A DNA stretch of 64,000 nt from Triticum aestivum (Eukaryota; Streptophyta; Magnoliopsida; Poales; Poaceae). A program made the translations under genes and the position numbers. The stretch is from positions 371,522,026 through 371,586,025 of the forward strand of contig NC_057798.1 in NCBI RefSeq assembly GCF_018294505.1, written 5' to 3'. Under the pieces are notes generated by a model. The model was not told the origin of the DNA and made no database searches. It was given only the letters and a program-made list of their open reading frames with translations. Below are positions 45,406 to 57,152 of this stretch, in pieces (within the stretch, counting starts at the first letter, position 1; every line of letters starts with the position of its first letter).

Positions 45406-47506
45406 TCATTCTGCTGTAGCTGTACTGACACCCACAACCTGATCCATGGCAAAAAGAGGATTGGTCAAACAGATCGGATCAATCTTCAATTTAGTTTTCG
45501 CTGGCCATGGTATGACTCTACAATGCGACACTGGATTCAGGAGGGTATTTGCCCGCCACTGATAATCTCTACAAGCGACAGGTTATCATGATGGAAATCA
45601 ATTATGCCCAGAAATTGCCACTACCTGTGCTACTAGTACTCCATCCATCCCAAATTACTTGTCGCAGAAATGAATGTATCTAGACGTATTTTTAGTTCTA
45701 GATACATTCATTTCTACCCATTTCTACAAGTAATTTGGGACGAAGGGAGTATCTATTTTGAAATAATTGCTAATACAATTTTGAGAAACGAATAAATACT
45801 AGTCATGAACTAGTAGCAACAGCAGTAGCAAGCAACTCTAATGCATACAAATGATTCATTAAATTCATGCACAAAATACTTCTGTAACAATAATCAATAA
45901 AATCCGGAGTACGTGATAAGATGGGGCTGGCTCTTTGTCATGGCAATAATCTTTGTCATTAGCAATCGCACTATGTAAAATCCTGAAGCTGGAAAAGAAA
46001 AGAGTTCATAATCTAGACTTGTTTATGGTACAACTAGGAACCAGCTAGAATCATACTCAAACACGACCATTTCAGAGGCTGTTTTTTTCAGTATATCGTA
46101 TAGCACCTAGTTCCTTACCAAGGCTGCGTGCATCAACCGATGCAGAGGCTGGAGCTATCTCCTTTTCAAAATAAAAATAAAAATGTAGTTCCTTACCAAA
46201 CATTTTATAGCTGTTAATGCTGCACGTTATGGAGAAGGCATTAAAAGCATAAACATCATTTTGAGAGGCATTAAAAGCATAAACATCATTTCTACAGGTT
46301 AAAGTGATAGATTAGTTTCACAAATTAGTGTTTGTATATACTCTCTCAGGCAACCAAGCAAAAGTTCTGCTATTTCTAATTTACTGTACATACAGGTTGA
46401 TGCCTTATTTTTTCGAGATTGTGGTTGATGCTTTTACATACCTGTGAAATGTATTCTTTAAGCTTCGAGCTGATGGATTCATCCAATGCCCTCTCTGCAA
46501 GCTCATAAACCATGGAATGGCCTTCTGGACCAGCAATCTTCTCCTTCAGCAAGTACCTGGGCAAAGATACCAAGTGAAAAAAACAAAAGTTGCCAATGAA
46601 ATACACACTCTGCAGCACACCCTGAAAGTACCAGCAACCTTTGTTGCACTAGTAGTTCAAGCGCCTGCTTATTGTTGCCGAGAACAGGGTGGTTCTCATC
46701 AGTTTCATTTAAGCCCAAACGTTTCAGCTGACGCCAAAGGTCCTCTGAAACATGTTTGTCAAAAATCAGTAATATCAAACGATAAAACCTCCTGACTACT
46801 GTCGGAAAAAGAACCAGCAATCTCTACCTTCAGAGATCTTGCCACCAGCGACATGAACAATGCTTATGACAACAAAAGCAAACCCAGACACATGGGCACG
46901 CTCCTTATCCTCAACATACTTGCTGTACACCTCAGGGTCCAGCTTACTTACCAGGACGTAGCTCTTTGCATCCTGATTACCTAAACACAGCTCGATTCAT
47001 CGCTGGTCATTCTTAAGTTCAACCAATTTCTACCTTACTACATCATCAGCAAAGATGCAGGCTGCTGTGTGGGCGACGACATTGCAAGATCTAAAGAAGA
47101 AGAAAAGCGAGCTTACTGGGCTGCTGGGAGGAGGGGCGTCCGGAGCGGGTGGACGTGGCGCGGGTCCTCTGGAGCTCCCTCATCTCATAGCCGAAGGTCG
47201 CCGCAAGCCTGTCCCCAGCTTCCTTGATGACGAGCGCAGGGAGCGCTCGCTGGCGGTAGTAATTGGTGATGATTTGGGTGAGCTCCTCCCGCTTGATGGG
47301 GCAGCCGGAGTTCTGGTGCGTCTTGAAGAGCGCGTAGCGCATCACCTCGGCCACAAGCTTGTCCTTCTCCTGCAGGGCCCGATTTGGGCGGATCAAAACG
47401 TCGAACACCTTGCGTGCGGCGGGTCGAACTGGGAAACGGGGAGGAGCAGGGTGTGGCGTACCTCCGTGGAGATGTCAATCTGGGCGAATTCTTCGCTGGT
47501 CGCCAT
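45406..47506 (-). CDS. NSE3: NSE3 / MAGE-domain subunit of the SMC5/6 complex, six exons
   Basis: Exons on the minus strand: 47506-47462, 47369-47117, 46980-46828, 46744-46639, 46556-46442, 45438-45406. Each intron has GT/AG ends and the lengths 45, 253, 153, 106, 115 and 33 keep frame, giving 234 residues, close to plant NSE3 proteins (about 235). The start MATSEEFAQIDISTE, then VAEVMRYALFKTHQNSGCPI, RLAATFGYEMRELQRT, SYVLVSKLDPEVYSKYV, ENHPVLGNNKQALELL and GPEGHSMVYELAERALDE are MAGE homology domain segments, the tandem winged helices that bind NSE1 and NSE4. The complex acts in the nucleus in DNA repair and replication-fork stability. The last exon (VVGVSTATAE) is short and inferred from splice sites; reading through the preceding donor would instead add 21 residues. 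No stops or frameshifts were found, so the gene looks functional. Confidence 0.85.
45639..45749. mobile_element. Stowaway MITE in the last NSE3 intron
   Basis: A 111-bp foldback with ends CTCCATCCATCCCAAATTAC and, from the other side, CTCCCTTCGTCCCAAATTAC, flanked by TA on both sides. The whole element is a near-perfect hairpin around TATTTTTAGTTCTAG. The CTCCCTCCGTCCCA end and TA target mark a Tc1/mariner-type Stowaway. Confidence 0.92.
46231..46290. repeat. 30-bp tandem duplication
   Basis: Two adjacent 30-bp units whose last 25 bases are identical (AGGCATTAAAAGCATAAACA plus CATT). They lie in the last NSE3 intron of the model. Confidence 0.85.
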
Positions 47507-47719
47507 GCGATTCAAGAACTGTATGACGGCACGAGGAGGGGAGTGGGAGGGATTGCCGCGATTTGGGGCGGAGCAGAAGTACCCTAGGTTCGCATTAAGC
47601 GGTTTGTTTTCGTGGTAGAGTGGCGCGAGGGAGACGGCGGGAAACTGAACCGAGCGGATGGAGGGAGGCGGAGACGCGCCCGCGCCTTAAAGCGTCTTCA
47701 GCACTTCCCTCGGAAAATC
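47507..47719 (-). promoter_or_regulatory. Short NSE3 upstream region left by the LINE insertion
   Basis: Only 213 bp separate the NSE3 ATG from the LINE poly(A) tail. The region is GC-rich, has no obvious TATA box, and contains an E2F-type site. It must contain all the proximal promoter that remains next to the gene. Confidence 0.5.
47636..47644 (-). promoter_or_regulatory. E2F-type binding site upstream of NSE3
   Basis: TTTCCCGCC on the coding strand, about 130 bp upstream of the ATG. This is the consensus bound by E2F-DP factors in genes for S phase and DNA repair, which suits an SMC5/6 subunit. Confidence 0.5.
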
Positions 47720-49035
47720 TTTTTTTTCGAGGAACCGGCTGCCTTTTCATTTGAGACAAAAAGAGAGAATATGTACAGAGTTGTTAGGTTTTTCAAGGGA
47801 ACCTGACAAAACCCGCACAAACAGGAAGTGCCCTACAAATCAGCCAATACCGGTCGCCACATGGACCATGCCGAAAGCCATGGCCCTCTGTCTTATGTTG
47901 TCGAACGCGGGGGTCGCCACCTCCACATGGGTTAGGCGGGTTCCGTTGAAAATGCGATGGTTGCGCTCCTTCCAGATATTCCAGATAGTGTAGAGGAAGC
48001 GACCACTGCGGCGGCAACTATCCTCCTTGGAAATTGGAGCGATGAGCGAATCCCACCAGTCTGAGATCCCCATGCAAGGCGGTAGCGACATCGAGTTCAG
48101 TGGCGCCTCCCCAGTCCGCCCCTGTACATGCGACCAAACCGCTACCGCAAACGGACAGTCCTTGCGCAGGTGATTTGCTGTTTCTGGTGCCCGCACGCAG
48201 AGAGGGCAGATAGGGTCGTGCGGCCAGCCACGAATGGCCAGCATGTCCGCCGTGAGGGTCTTCCCGTGGAGCACCAGCCAGGAGAAGAGCTTACATTCTG
48301 GCTCTACATGAGCCTCCCAAATCTTGGACGGCGAAAACCTGGGGAAGGATCCGTAGAACTGGGCCGCATAAGCTGAAGCAGAGGAGTAGCTGCCATTAGG
48401 GGTCCAACGCCAAGAGATGGAGTCCTCCAGGTCTGGGGACAGCTTAGTCTGCGAGGTCAGAGATGCAAGCGTAATGAACTCCTGCAGCTGTGCGGGTGTC
48501 TCCAAACGGGCGACCGATCTAATCCAGTTCTCGTCCTGAAGCTCCCTCATCACAGATCTCTGCTTTCCAGTGGCGATTTTGAAGAGCCCGGGGCCCAGCA
48601 ATCGTAAAGGACCCTTTCCCATCTAGTCGTCATGCCAGAACAAAGATTTCCAGCCGTTACCCAGCACGATGGTGGTGGAAGCCCTGAACAATGCCATGCC
48701 CTAAACAAAGATTTCCAGACTAGGAGCTCTACCAAACCTTTCGAGGTCCGTGATTCCGAGCCCACCCAGGGCTTTAGGCCTGCACACCGTCTTCCAGTTC
48801 ACCAAGGAGTGGCCCCCAGTCGCATTTTCAAAATTGTCGCTGCACCAGATGAAGTTTCATGAAATCTTGCTAAGCTTGTGATTTGCCCAAGCCGGAAGGG
48901 GAGCACAGTGAGATGGTGGGTGGCAATGGCGTACAAGACAGACTTTGCCAAGGAGACCCTTCCTGGCCACGCGAGGTTCTTGCCCTTCCACCCCGGTAAT
49001 CTGCCCATTGCCTTGTCGATGAGAGGTTGAAGGTC
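47720..49035 (-). pseudogene. LINE (L1-type non-LTR retrotransposon), 3' half with zinc-binding domain
   Basis: On the minus strand the reverse transcriptase C-terminal region runs from 49035 (AMGRLPGWKGKNLAWPGRVS), with frame breaks near 48800 and a TAG just before 48622. Then a 260-codon open frame at 48622-47840 ends with the RT zinc-binding domain (CPLC, ETANHL, CPFA). The 3' end is an eight-base poly(A) (47727-47720 on the minus strand) after a ~110-bp tail. This is the downstream half of a LINE whose upstream half lies at 61093-62390; the AGGTC at 49031-49035 is the duplicated target of the gypsy element that split it. Confidence 0.88.
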
Positions 49036-49682
49036 TGTGACGCCCCCGATTCAATCGTACACTAATCATGCATGCAAATGTGTACGATCAAGATCAGGGA
49101 CTCACGGGAAGATATCACAACACAACTCTACAAATAAAATAAGTCATACAAGCATCATAATACAAGCCAAGGGCCTCGAGGGCTCGAATACAAGTGCTCG
49201 ATCATAGACGAGTCAGCGGAAGCAACAAGATCTGAGTACAGACATAAGTTAAACAAGTTTGCCTTAAGAAGGCCAGCACAAACTGGGATACAGATCGAAA
49301 GAGGCGCAGGCCTCCTGCCTGGGATCCTCCTAGCTACTCTTGGTCGTCGTCAGCGGGCTGCACGTAGTAGTAGGCACCTCCAGTGTAGTAGTAGTCGTCG
49401 ACGGTGGCGTCTGGCTCCAGGGCTCCAGCATCTGGTTGCGACAACCAGAAAGAAAGGAAAGGGGGGAAAAGGGGGGAGAAAGCAACCGTGAGTACTCATC
49501 CAAAGTACTCGCAAGCAAGGAACTATACTACATATGCATGGGTATATGTGTAAGAAGGCCATATCAGTGGACTGAACTGCAGAATGCCAGAATAAGACGG
49601 GGATAGCTAGTCCTATCGAAGACTACGCTTCTGGCAACCTCCGTCTTGCAGCATGTAGAAGAGAGTAGACTGAAGTCCTCCA

Positions 49683-49754
49683 AGTAGCATCTCCAAGTAG
49701 CATCTCCAAATAGCATCTCCAAGTAGCATCTCCAGATAGCATCTCCAAGTAGCA
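49683..49754. repeat. 13-bp minisatellite in the 3' LTR
   Basis: Five and a half copies of AGTAGCATCTCCA, with AA or GA replacing the first two bases in some units. It is identical in structure at 57800-57871 in the other LTR, so it existed before insertion. Confidence 0.9.
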
Positions 49755-51365
49755 ACGCGTAGCATAATCCTACCCGGCGATCCTCTCCTCGTCGCCCTGT
49801 AGAAAAGCGATCACCGGGTTGTCTGTGGAACTTGGAAGGGTGTGTTTTATTAAGTATCCGGTTCTAGTTGTCATAAGGTCAAGGTACAACTCCAAGTCGT
49901 CTTGTTACCGAAGATCACGGCTATTCGAATAGATTAACTTCCCTACAGGGGTGCACCACATAGCCCAACACGCTCGATCCCATTTGGCCGGACACACTTT
50001 CCTGGGTCATGCCCGGCCGCGGAAGATCAACACGTCGCAGCCCCACCTAGGCTCAACGGAGAGGCCAGCACGCCGGTCTAAACCTAAGCGCGCAGGGGTC
50101 TGGGACCATCGCCCTGAGCACACCTGCACGTTGCGTACGCGGCCGGTGAGCAGACCTAGCAACCTCCATTACAAAGGAAGTTGCGTTAACGCAGTCCAAC
50201 CCGGCGCGCGCCGCTCAGTCGCTGACGTCACGAAGTGCTTCGGCTGATACCACAACGTCGGGATACCCATAACTACTCCCACGTAGATGGTTAGTGCGTA
50301 TAGGCTCGTAGCCAGACTCAGATCAAATACCAAGATCTCGTTAAGCGTGTTAAGTATCCGCGAACGCCGAACAGGACCAGGCCCACCTGTCTCCTAGGTG
50401 GTCTCAACCTGCCCTGTCGCTCCGCCACAAAGTAACAGTCGGGGGCCGTCGGGAACCCAGGCCCACCTCTACCGGGATGGAGCCACCTGCCCCTTCAGCC
50501 CCCAACTCCGAACAGTATCATAGATAATGTAACTGTGTAAAGTATATCGTATATGCCCGTGATCACCTCCTGAAGTGATCACAGCCCAGTAGTATAGCAT
50601 GGCAGACGGACAAGAGTGTAGGGCCACTGATGGAACACTAGCATCCTATACTAAGCATTTAGGATTGCGGGTAAGGTATCAATGACTGTAGCAGCAATGA
50701 CAGGCTATGCATCAGAATAGGATTAACGGAAAGCAGCAACATGCTACAGTACTCTAATGCAAGCAGTATAGAGAAGAGTAGGCGATATCTGGTGATCAAA
50801 GGGGGGGCTTGCCTGGTTGCTCAGACAAGAAGGAGGGGTCGTCGGTGACGTAGTCGTCCACAGGGGCATCAGCATCGTCACGGGGGCTACCGGAGAGAAG
50901 AGGGGGGAGAAACAGTAAATACATAGCAGGCAAGTGCATAACAGGTCAACAAGCAGAGCTAGACGCGTTCTAACGCGGTATGAGGTGATACCGGTGAAGG
51001 GGGGAAACATCCGGGAAAGTACCCCCAGTGTTTCGTGTTTTTGGACAGATGAACCAGAGGTGAAATGTTGCAGGTTCTCTATGCTAGGGACGCGTGGCGG
51101 ACGAACGGGCTGCGTATCCGGATTCGTCTCGTCGTTCTGAGCAACTTTCATGTACAAAGTATTTTCATCCGAGTTACGGATTATTTTATATGATTTTCTA
51201 AAGTTTTAAATCATTTTTAGAATTTATTTAATTAATTTAATTTAACATTATCCAGAACAGTGAATGATGACGCAGGCATGACATCAGAGTGATGTCAGCA
51301 GGTCAACTGGTCGGTTGACCAGTCAAATAGACGGGTGGGTCCAGTAGGACCCACATGTCATTGTT

Positions 51366-51510
51366 TGTTAACTAATTAACCAGGTTAATTAGTTTAGTTA
51401 ACAGATTAGTTATGTTAATTAACAGTAGTTAATTAGTTTAATTAGTTATTAGGTTAATTAAACACAATTAATTTAATTAATTAATTAATAATTTTATTTA
51501 TTATTATTTT
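51366..51510. repeat. AT-rich palindromic block (TTAATTAA-rich)
   Basis: Dense overlapping TTAATTAA, GTTAAC and AATTAATT palindromes over 145 bp, ending in a run of TTAATTAATTAATTAA. It is duplicated at about 59481-59625. It would form extensive hairpins as RNA or single-stranded DNA. Confidence 0.75.
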
Positions 51511-52974
51511 TATTCTTTTTTTATATATAAAACGTTCTGGGGGATGGGGCCCCCTTGTCATAGGCCCCGGGGGGCCTTAGCGGGTTAGCGGGCAGGAGGG
51601 CGACGGGCGCCGGGGCGAGCGCTCACCCGCACGGAGTGTGGCGAGGCGAGGCCAGTGGCCAAGGCGACCGCGGTGGAGGCCGGCGCAGGGCGCGCGGAGG
51701 GTCGCCGCGGAGGTGCGGCCGGTCGAGGGCGACAACGGCGAGCGAGAGGCGCCGGTGCACAGGGGGGGGCTGCGAGCACACGGGGAAGCCGGAGACGGCG
51801 CCGCGGCGGCAGTTGGCCGGAGCAAGAGGCGGGCGGGCGTGAGGCGCGTGGGTCGGCGAGGCCGCGCGTGCGGCGGTGCTGTGCAGTAGCAGCAGCAGGT
51901 CGTGGGCGAGCGTGGCGCGCGGGAGACGGGCGCCTGGGCGCGGCCATGTGCGGGCGCAGTAGCGCCGGAGAGGCGACGGACGGGCGCGCACGAGGCCACG
52001 CGCGGGGAGAGGAGGTCGGGCGCGACGTGGGGACAAGGGAAGGAGAGGAGGGGCGCGGAGGCCGTGGCCTCACCGGAGGCGTATGGTCTGGGCAGCGGTG
52101 GTCGAGGGGGGTGACGGGGACAACATCGGCGGAGCGGGTGCAGGCCGGTGGGGAAGGGCGCCGGCGTGGTCGCGTCGGGCGATGGTCGATGTCGAGCGAT
52201 GACGGGGTCGAGGCGCGGCATCAGGGCGGCCTTCGTCGATCCGGCCATGGAGCTAGACTGCGGGGATGAGGAGGCATCGACGACGACGTGGGGCGTGGCG
52301 ACGTGGGTCTGGCGGCGGCGGCTGGTCGATCCCCCCAGATCCAATCGGGGGCAGAGGGGAGAGGTGGATCGAGGGAGTGGGGGGGAAGTGGGGCGACCGG
52401 TGGGTTAGGGTTTCGGTCGGGTACGGGGGAAATAGGCCAGGGGTATTGGGGTGGGCCGGCTGACTGCTAGGTGGGCCGAGAGGCCCAGGGAGAGGGGGGG
52501 GGTTCTATTTTATTTTAGTTTAGTTATTACTGTTTTCTATTTTCTATTTCATTTCATTTCTTCCTTTTTTTGTTTTATTAAATTTATGTTTTTATGAAAT
52601 ACCCAAGTTGTACCTAAAATATTATTAATACCTATGCCACTACCACAACTATCTTGGAACCTAATATAAAATCGTTTGTAATTGTTTATTATTTGATAAT
52701 CATTTAACTAATTGTTTTTGCTACTATTTTATTCATTTTGAGTATTTGCATAATTTATACAAGTGTGGTTTCTCCACCTTTATTATTTAGAATTTATCTG
52801 TCTCAGCTTGAACATTTTAGTTTTAATGTTTCAAAACTTTTGACTTGATGTTTGTCTATATTTTAAATTTGAATTTGAATCGGTTCCGAACTAACATGAG
52901 ATTAGCGATAGAAATCGAAGTGACGTGGCATCATTAGCAGAGGGTTACTGTAGCTTAATTACCTGGGCGTCACA

Positions 52975-52989
52975 ATTCTCCTCCACTAC
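52975..52989 (-). other. Polypurine tract of the long-LTR gypsy element
   Basis: GTAGTGGAGGAGAAT on the minus strand abuts the 3' LTR start TGTGACGCCC. The adjoining CACTACAAGAAAT on the plus strand looks like a CACTA end but is explained by this tract. Confidence 0.7.
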
Positions 52990-55900
52990 AAGAAATCTCG
53001 TCCCGAGATTTAAGAGGGAGAGTAAGGGGGAGATCTGGTTACGAAACTCTAACGAATCTTCTCGGTCTTGGTTGCTCTTCTCGAAGAGATCGATCCATTA
53101 CATTGATGTCTTCATTACTGTTGCTTCAGGTCAAAATGATGAAGTCGTCATCCTTTCTTCGGGATCTTCATCATACTTACGAAAAGGATATGGGGGAAGA
53201 CTCGGGAAGGGCGGGCCTTACCAGGTTGACTATCTGGTACATAACTCAGGGAATGGGGTAGGAAGTAACTCTCGAATTGAACTTAAGAAAATATCGAGAG
53301 TAAAGTAAGAAGGTACCATGAGAAGTTTCAAACGGATAGGCCATTGTTCGATGTCTGAAACAACATGCAAAAGGGGTCCAGAGCAATGAGATTGAGTATT
53401 GCGTCTGCTACCAAAATAGATCACTTGGGACGGTGGCCCGTGAATTACATACGAGGCCGCACGCGAGGAAAAACCTTGGGAAGAAGGGGTGCAGGAGAGT
53501 CAGGTTTCGATCCTGTGGAACTGTGGGTTATGGGCCCACCATGTGGTTGAAAGTAGGAAGGGGGCCGACATTTTGCACGGTCATGATAGCAAGGCGTGTC
53601 AAAGGGTAGCCTGTCAGATATGTCGGCAACAACATCGATACCAAGGGCGAGGGACGAAGAGAACCATTTCCTGCTCGTTGAACGAGGCGGACCAATAGGC
53701 AAAGTTCTCGTCCATCGGTGGTTACCGGAATGTCATCAAAATAGTAACAGGGTTACACCAGACAGGATGGTACACCGAGGTGTTTACCTAAGCAGGGGAT
53801 TACCACTGCTCGGTTAAGTAGTTTACAAGAAAGTTTGAACAAAACAACGGGAAGGAAGATGTGCTTAAAACACGTATATCAGGGGTATATCCTTCCCCAG
53901 GACAAGCAGAGCAAGATATCCATGATAGGATATTATGTAGAAAACTCTTTAGGTAGGGGAGAGAATTTTCATGACATTGCCCATACAACGGTGTTTGGGT
54001 AATTGAGCAAGAAACATTTAGCATTGGGCTTCAAGTGGTTTTGTTGAAAATCGGAGTACCATGGACATGCTTCGAGATAGCATTGACATGGTCATCAGGT
54101 GAAGATCAGACTTTGGAAACACGAAGGATTCATCAGGAATAACTTGTAGAATAAGTCTTACAGTTTCCTCATGGAAGAATGGATAACCTTGTTGGAAAGG
54201 AATCTATAACAACATGGCCTCCGGCCAGGTGTGCTAGGCACGGCAGCACCTTACCGGGTCACATAAATACCATTCTTATAACTCTTGGAAATATGTTCCA
54301 ACCATCATATCTGACCGAGATTCAGATCCGATTGGTGTCAGGATACCTCAGACTTAGGATATCTGAGAAGAAAAGGGGTAACACAAGTTGACGAGATGAT
54401 ATTGTAAGATTCTCGGGGAAATGAACTATGTAGTGATTTCCGTTATCAGGAGTCCATCATTAACCCAAGGAGAGGACAAGGAGGTGTCTGGTGAACTCAA
54501 CGGCAATTCACCGAGATTCCCAAAAGATGGATGTCCACAATTAAGTGAACAAGGAGATAACATTGGTCAGATCAAATGATATAAGGAAATATGCTCGAGG
54601 AAAACATACACAATTAAACATTGGTTGAAAGGTGCGTCCGAAATATGGGTTGGGTTGCACGACCGACGTCGGAAATGGTGATTCAATAATCAATAGTCTA
54701 AGAATGAATGGCCAACCATTAACTTCAAAGCAAGAGGGTTCCTAGAAGGGCAGAATCCAAATAGCACCGCCCACTTGTTGGTACCCCGGTTGGAATCAAC
54801 ACGAGGACCCAAGAAAAAATGGTGATGGTGAGAAGTATCACCATACCAAGAATTCTTAAGAGGTGGTGTAATTCCCACGACATTCTTGACATAAAAGGTG
54901 GTAATATCCAAGGTAAAGAAGAACAATGCTGGGTAGCAAGGAACTCAAGGTACAACACAAAACAAGAACAAGTCTGTGTTGGAGGAAAGGTAGTAGAGTG
55001 GTCGATGATAACACTAATCATCGAGGGCAAGGATGGTATTTCTCATCATGAACTCAATTGACATCCTGGAAGAGCTCAGAATGCCGATGATGATCACGAC
55101 ACAATTGTTGAGAGATTTCATGAAGATGTAATCGGTCGGCGATGGCATCAAGCCAAAGGAATGATGAAGTGAAAGGTTACTGAAACCAAGGGTATGACAC
55201 AAACTCGAAACAAGCTCGTAGTTCAAGGCGAAGTGTTAAGACGAGGAAGATCGACGTAAGCTTAGCTCATCGTCGAAAATTGGTGCTCCGAGAATAAGGA
55301 CCAGGTAGCACCGTTAGAATCGTCATGACAATGATATAGCCAAACAGGCTAGGAATGGCGTGATCGGGTACAAACTCGTACTTATAGAAGCTTACTGAAG
55401 AGTTGTTGAACCGTAGAGCGGACTCGGTTCAGTTATCGGTGTCTTTGAGTGTTTAATAACTCAGAGCCCGTGAAAAATTGGAATCAGTGGGAAGGTAGTA
55501 CTTGATGAAGAACTCATAAGAAGTTATGCAGTTCCATGATAATCTCGAGATACCAGGGGGGTAATACTCGAAGGTAGAGTAGAATAGAAGCTTGACAGGT
55601 GAAATGATGTGCAAAAGACAAGTAATTTAACTTGTCCGAGAAACGGGATCAAAGAAGAACAATATGGCCGGAACCACGATTGCAAAACATCAAATCCCAG
55701 ATATAAGATGAAATTATACCAAGGGGATAATTAATTTAAGAGAAGCTTCCATGATAAGATCTACATCGTGTCCATGGGCATGAACACAAAGTTCAAGGTC
55801 GACTCCCACTTCTCCAATGCATAACCTTTCATTCACTTCACACGTTCGATGAAGTTGCAGTGTTGAAATTTTATCTGGTGAAGCACCAGAAGAGTATGAC

Positions 55901-57136
55901 TCGTGAAAACTTTCGGGTTCACACGGTTTAGAGAAGGCATATGTTCAACCCATAGGGGCTTCTTAGAAGCATATACCACAAGTTTCAAGAGGAAATAACA
56001 CAAGCCCGAAAGCAGAGCATGGTTGGCCAAGCAGAGGATACAACTTAACAAAGGCATTATGTATCAGGGGAAGAACTCACAAAGTGATCAAATGTGAAGG
56101 ACACTGGCGGATAACAATCCAACAAAGGACTTGATGGTCCACAAAGGATCTGATACGAGTATCGGTACTCAACTAGAGGAAGAAGAATGCAAGGAGATCA
56201 GATTATAGAAACAACTGACTAACTCATTTGTCAAATGCAAAGGAAATATGATTTCCAAATCAAGGGATCAGAAGCAATGCTCTGATTAGGGATGGATAAG
56301 TTGAATAGCCTTATGGTACAATCAACGACAATTGGATTGGCCGAGAACCAATTCCAGTTAAAAGAATGGCAGCTCAGCCGGAAAAGTAACTTATAAGGAT
56401 CAAAGATGATTGCGTGCATTCGCAAACATATTGAGTCAACAGACTCAAAAATGATAATGACAAGGAATGTCAATAAGACTACGAGAGTTATGGGATTAAC
56501 CATAAGGCAAGCAAGCAAGAATTTCAAGAGCCAAAGGCTCCAGAGGATTTTCGGAAGATCGAATATTATTTTGAAGACTTTTGTGAAACACAAGAACAAC
56601 TGGGGATGAGCGGATACTCGGCAAGCGCGAGTAATTATCCGTAGGGGTATTCATGCAGCAAGGAACTGCAGGGCAGTAAGCGTAAAGAATTCTCGGAATA
56701 CCGAAGAGTATTTCAGGACATTTTGTAATAACAAGAGCAACTGGGGATGACAATATGAACGATAGGTGTAAGTAGTTATCCAGAGGGATTTATCGATGGA
56801 AGTGAATTGCAAAAGCGATGGCACATAGTCTCGAGAGCACATCGTAGAGTATCTTCGGAATCTTCTGGTGCAGCAGGCGGTCATCGGTAACAAGTGGCTC
56901 TCCGGGAGAAAGTACTTGCGAGAACCTAAAGTTAGTTTTGTTTTTAGCAAAATCATTTAACCCGAATAGAAGAGAGCTCAGAGTCCCAGAGTAAAGGTCG
57001 AGGAGTAAAAGATCCTAATACCACCCAATTGGCGACGTGGGCCCATGGGCCGCACAGCCAAGTTAGTAAAACAATTTTCATCGACTAGACTCAACTTCGG
57101 CCAAGGAGTTGGAAAGGGGGATTCCTACAGGCAGTC
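52990..57136 (-). other. Non-coding interior of the long-LTR gypsy element
   Basis: About 4.1 kb with no open frame above 125 codons and no Gag, protease, RT or integrase motif on either strand. An imperfect ~141-bp-spaced repeat is marked by AAGAACAACTGGGGATGA at 56592 and AAGAGCAACTGGGGATGA at 56733. Replication would depend wholly on proteins from another element. Confidence 0.75.
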
Positions 57137-57149
57137 GGCTCTGATACCA
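57137..57149 (-). other. Primer-binding site of the long-LTR gypsy element
   Basis: TGGTATCAGAGCC on the minus strand, three bases from the 5' LTR; the exact complement of the plant initiator-Met tRNA 3' end. Confidence 0.88.
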
Positions 57150-57152
57150 ACT

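Larger units (their letters stand above)
49036..52974 (-). repeat. 3' LTR of the long-LTR gypsy element
   Basis: 3939 bp. From its 5' end (52974) it has an AT-rich ~480-bp U3 candidate, a very GC-rich block (about 51590-52480) with a 255-codon minus-strand open frame (52344-51577) that I regard as compositional, a TTAATTAA-rich block (51366-51510) and, near the 3' end, a 13-bp minisatellite (49683-49754). Confidence 0.92.

Noticed and set aside
45145..45591. 148-codon plus-strand frame
   Set aside because: Antisense to the last NSE3 exon and intron, with no recognisable similarity.
51577..52344. 255-codon minus-strand frame in the long LTR
   Set aside because: The matching frame in the other LTR (59692-60243) is frameshifted and shorter although the LTRs are almost identical, so there is no sign of coding constraint.
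52984..52996. CACTACAAGAAAT resembling a CACTA transposon terminus
   Set aside because: It lies exactly in the polypurine-tract region of the long-LTR gypsy element, with no partner end or 3-bp target duplication.
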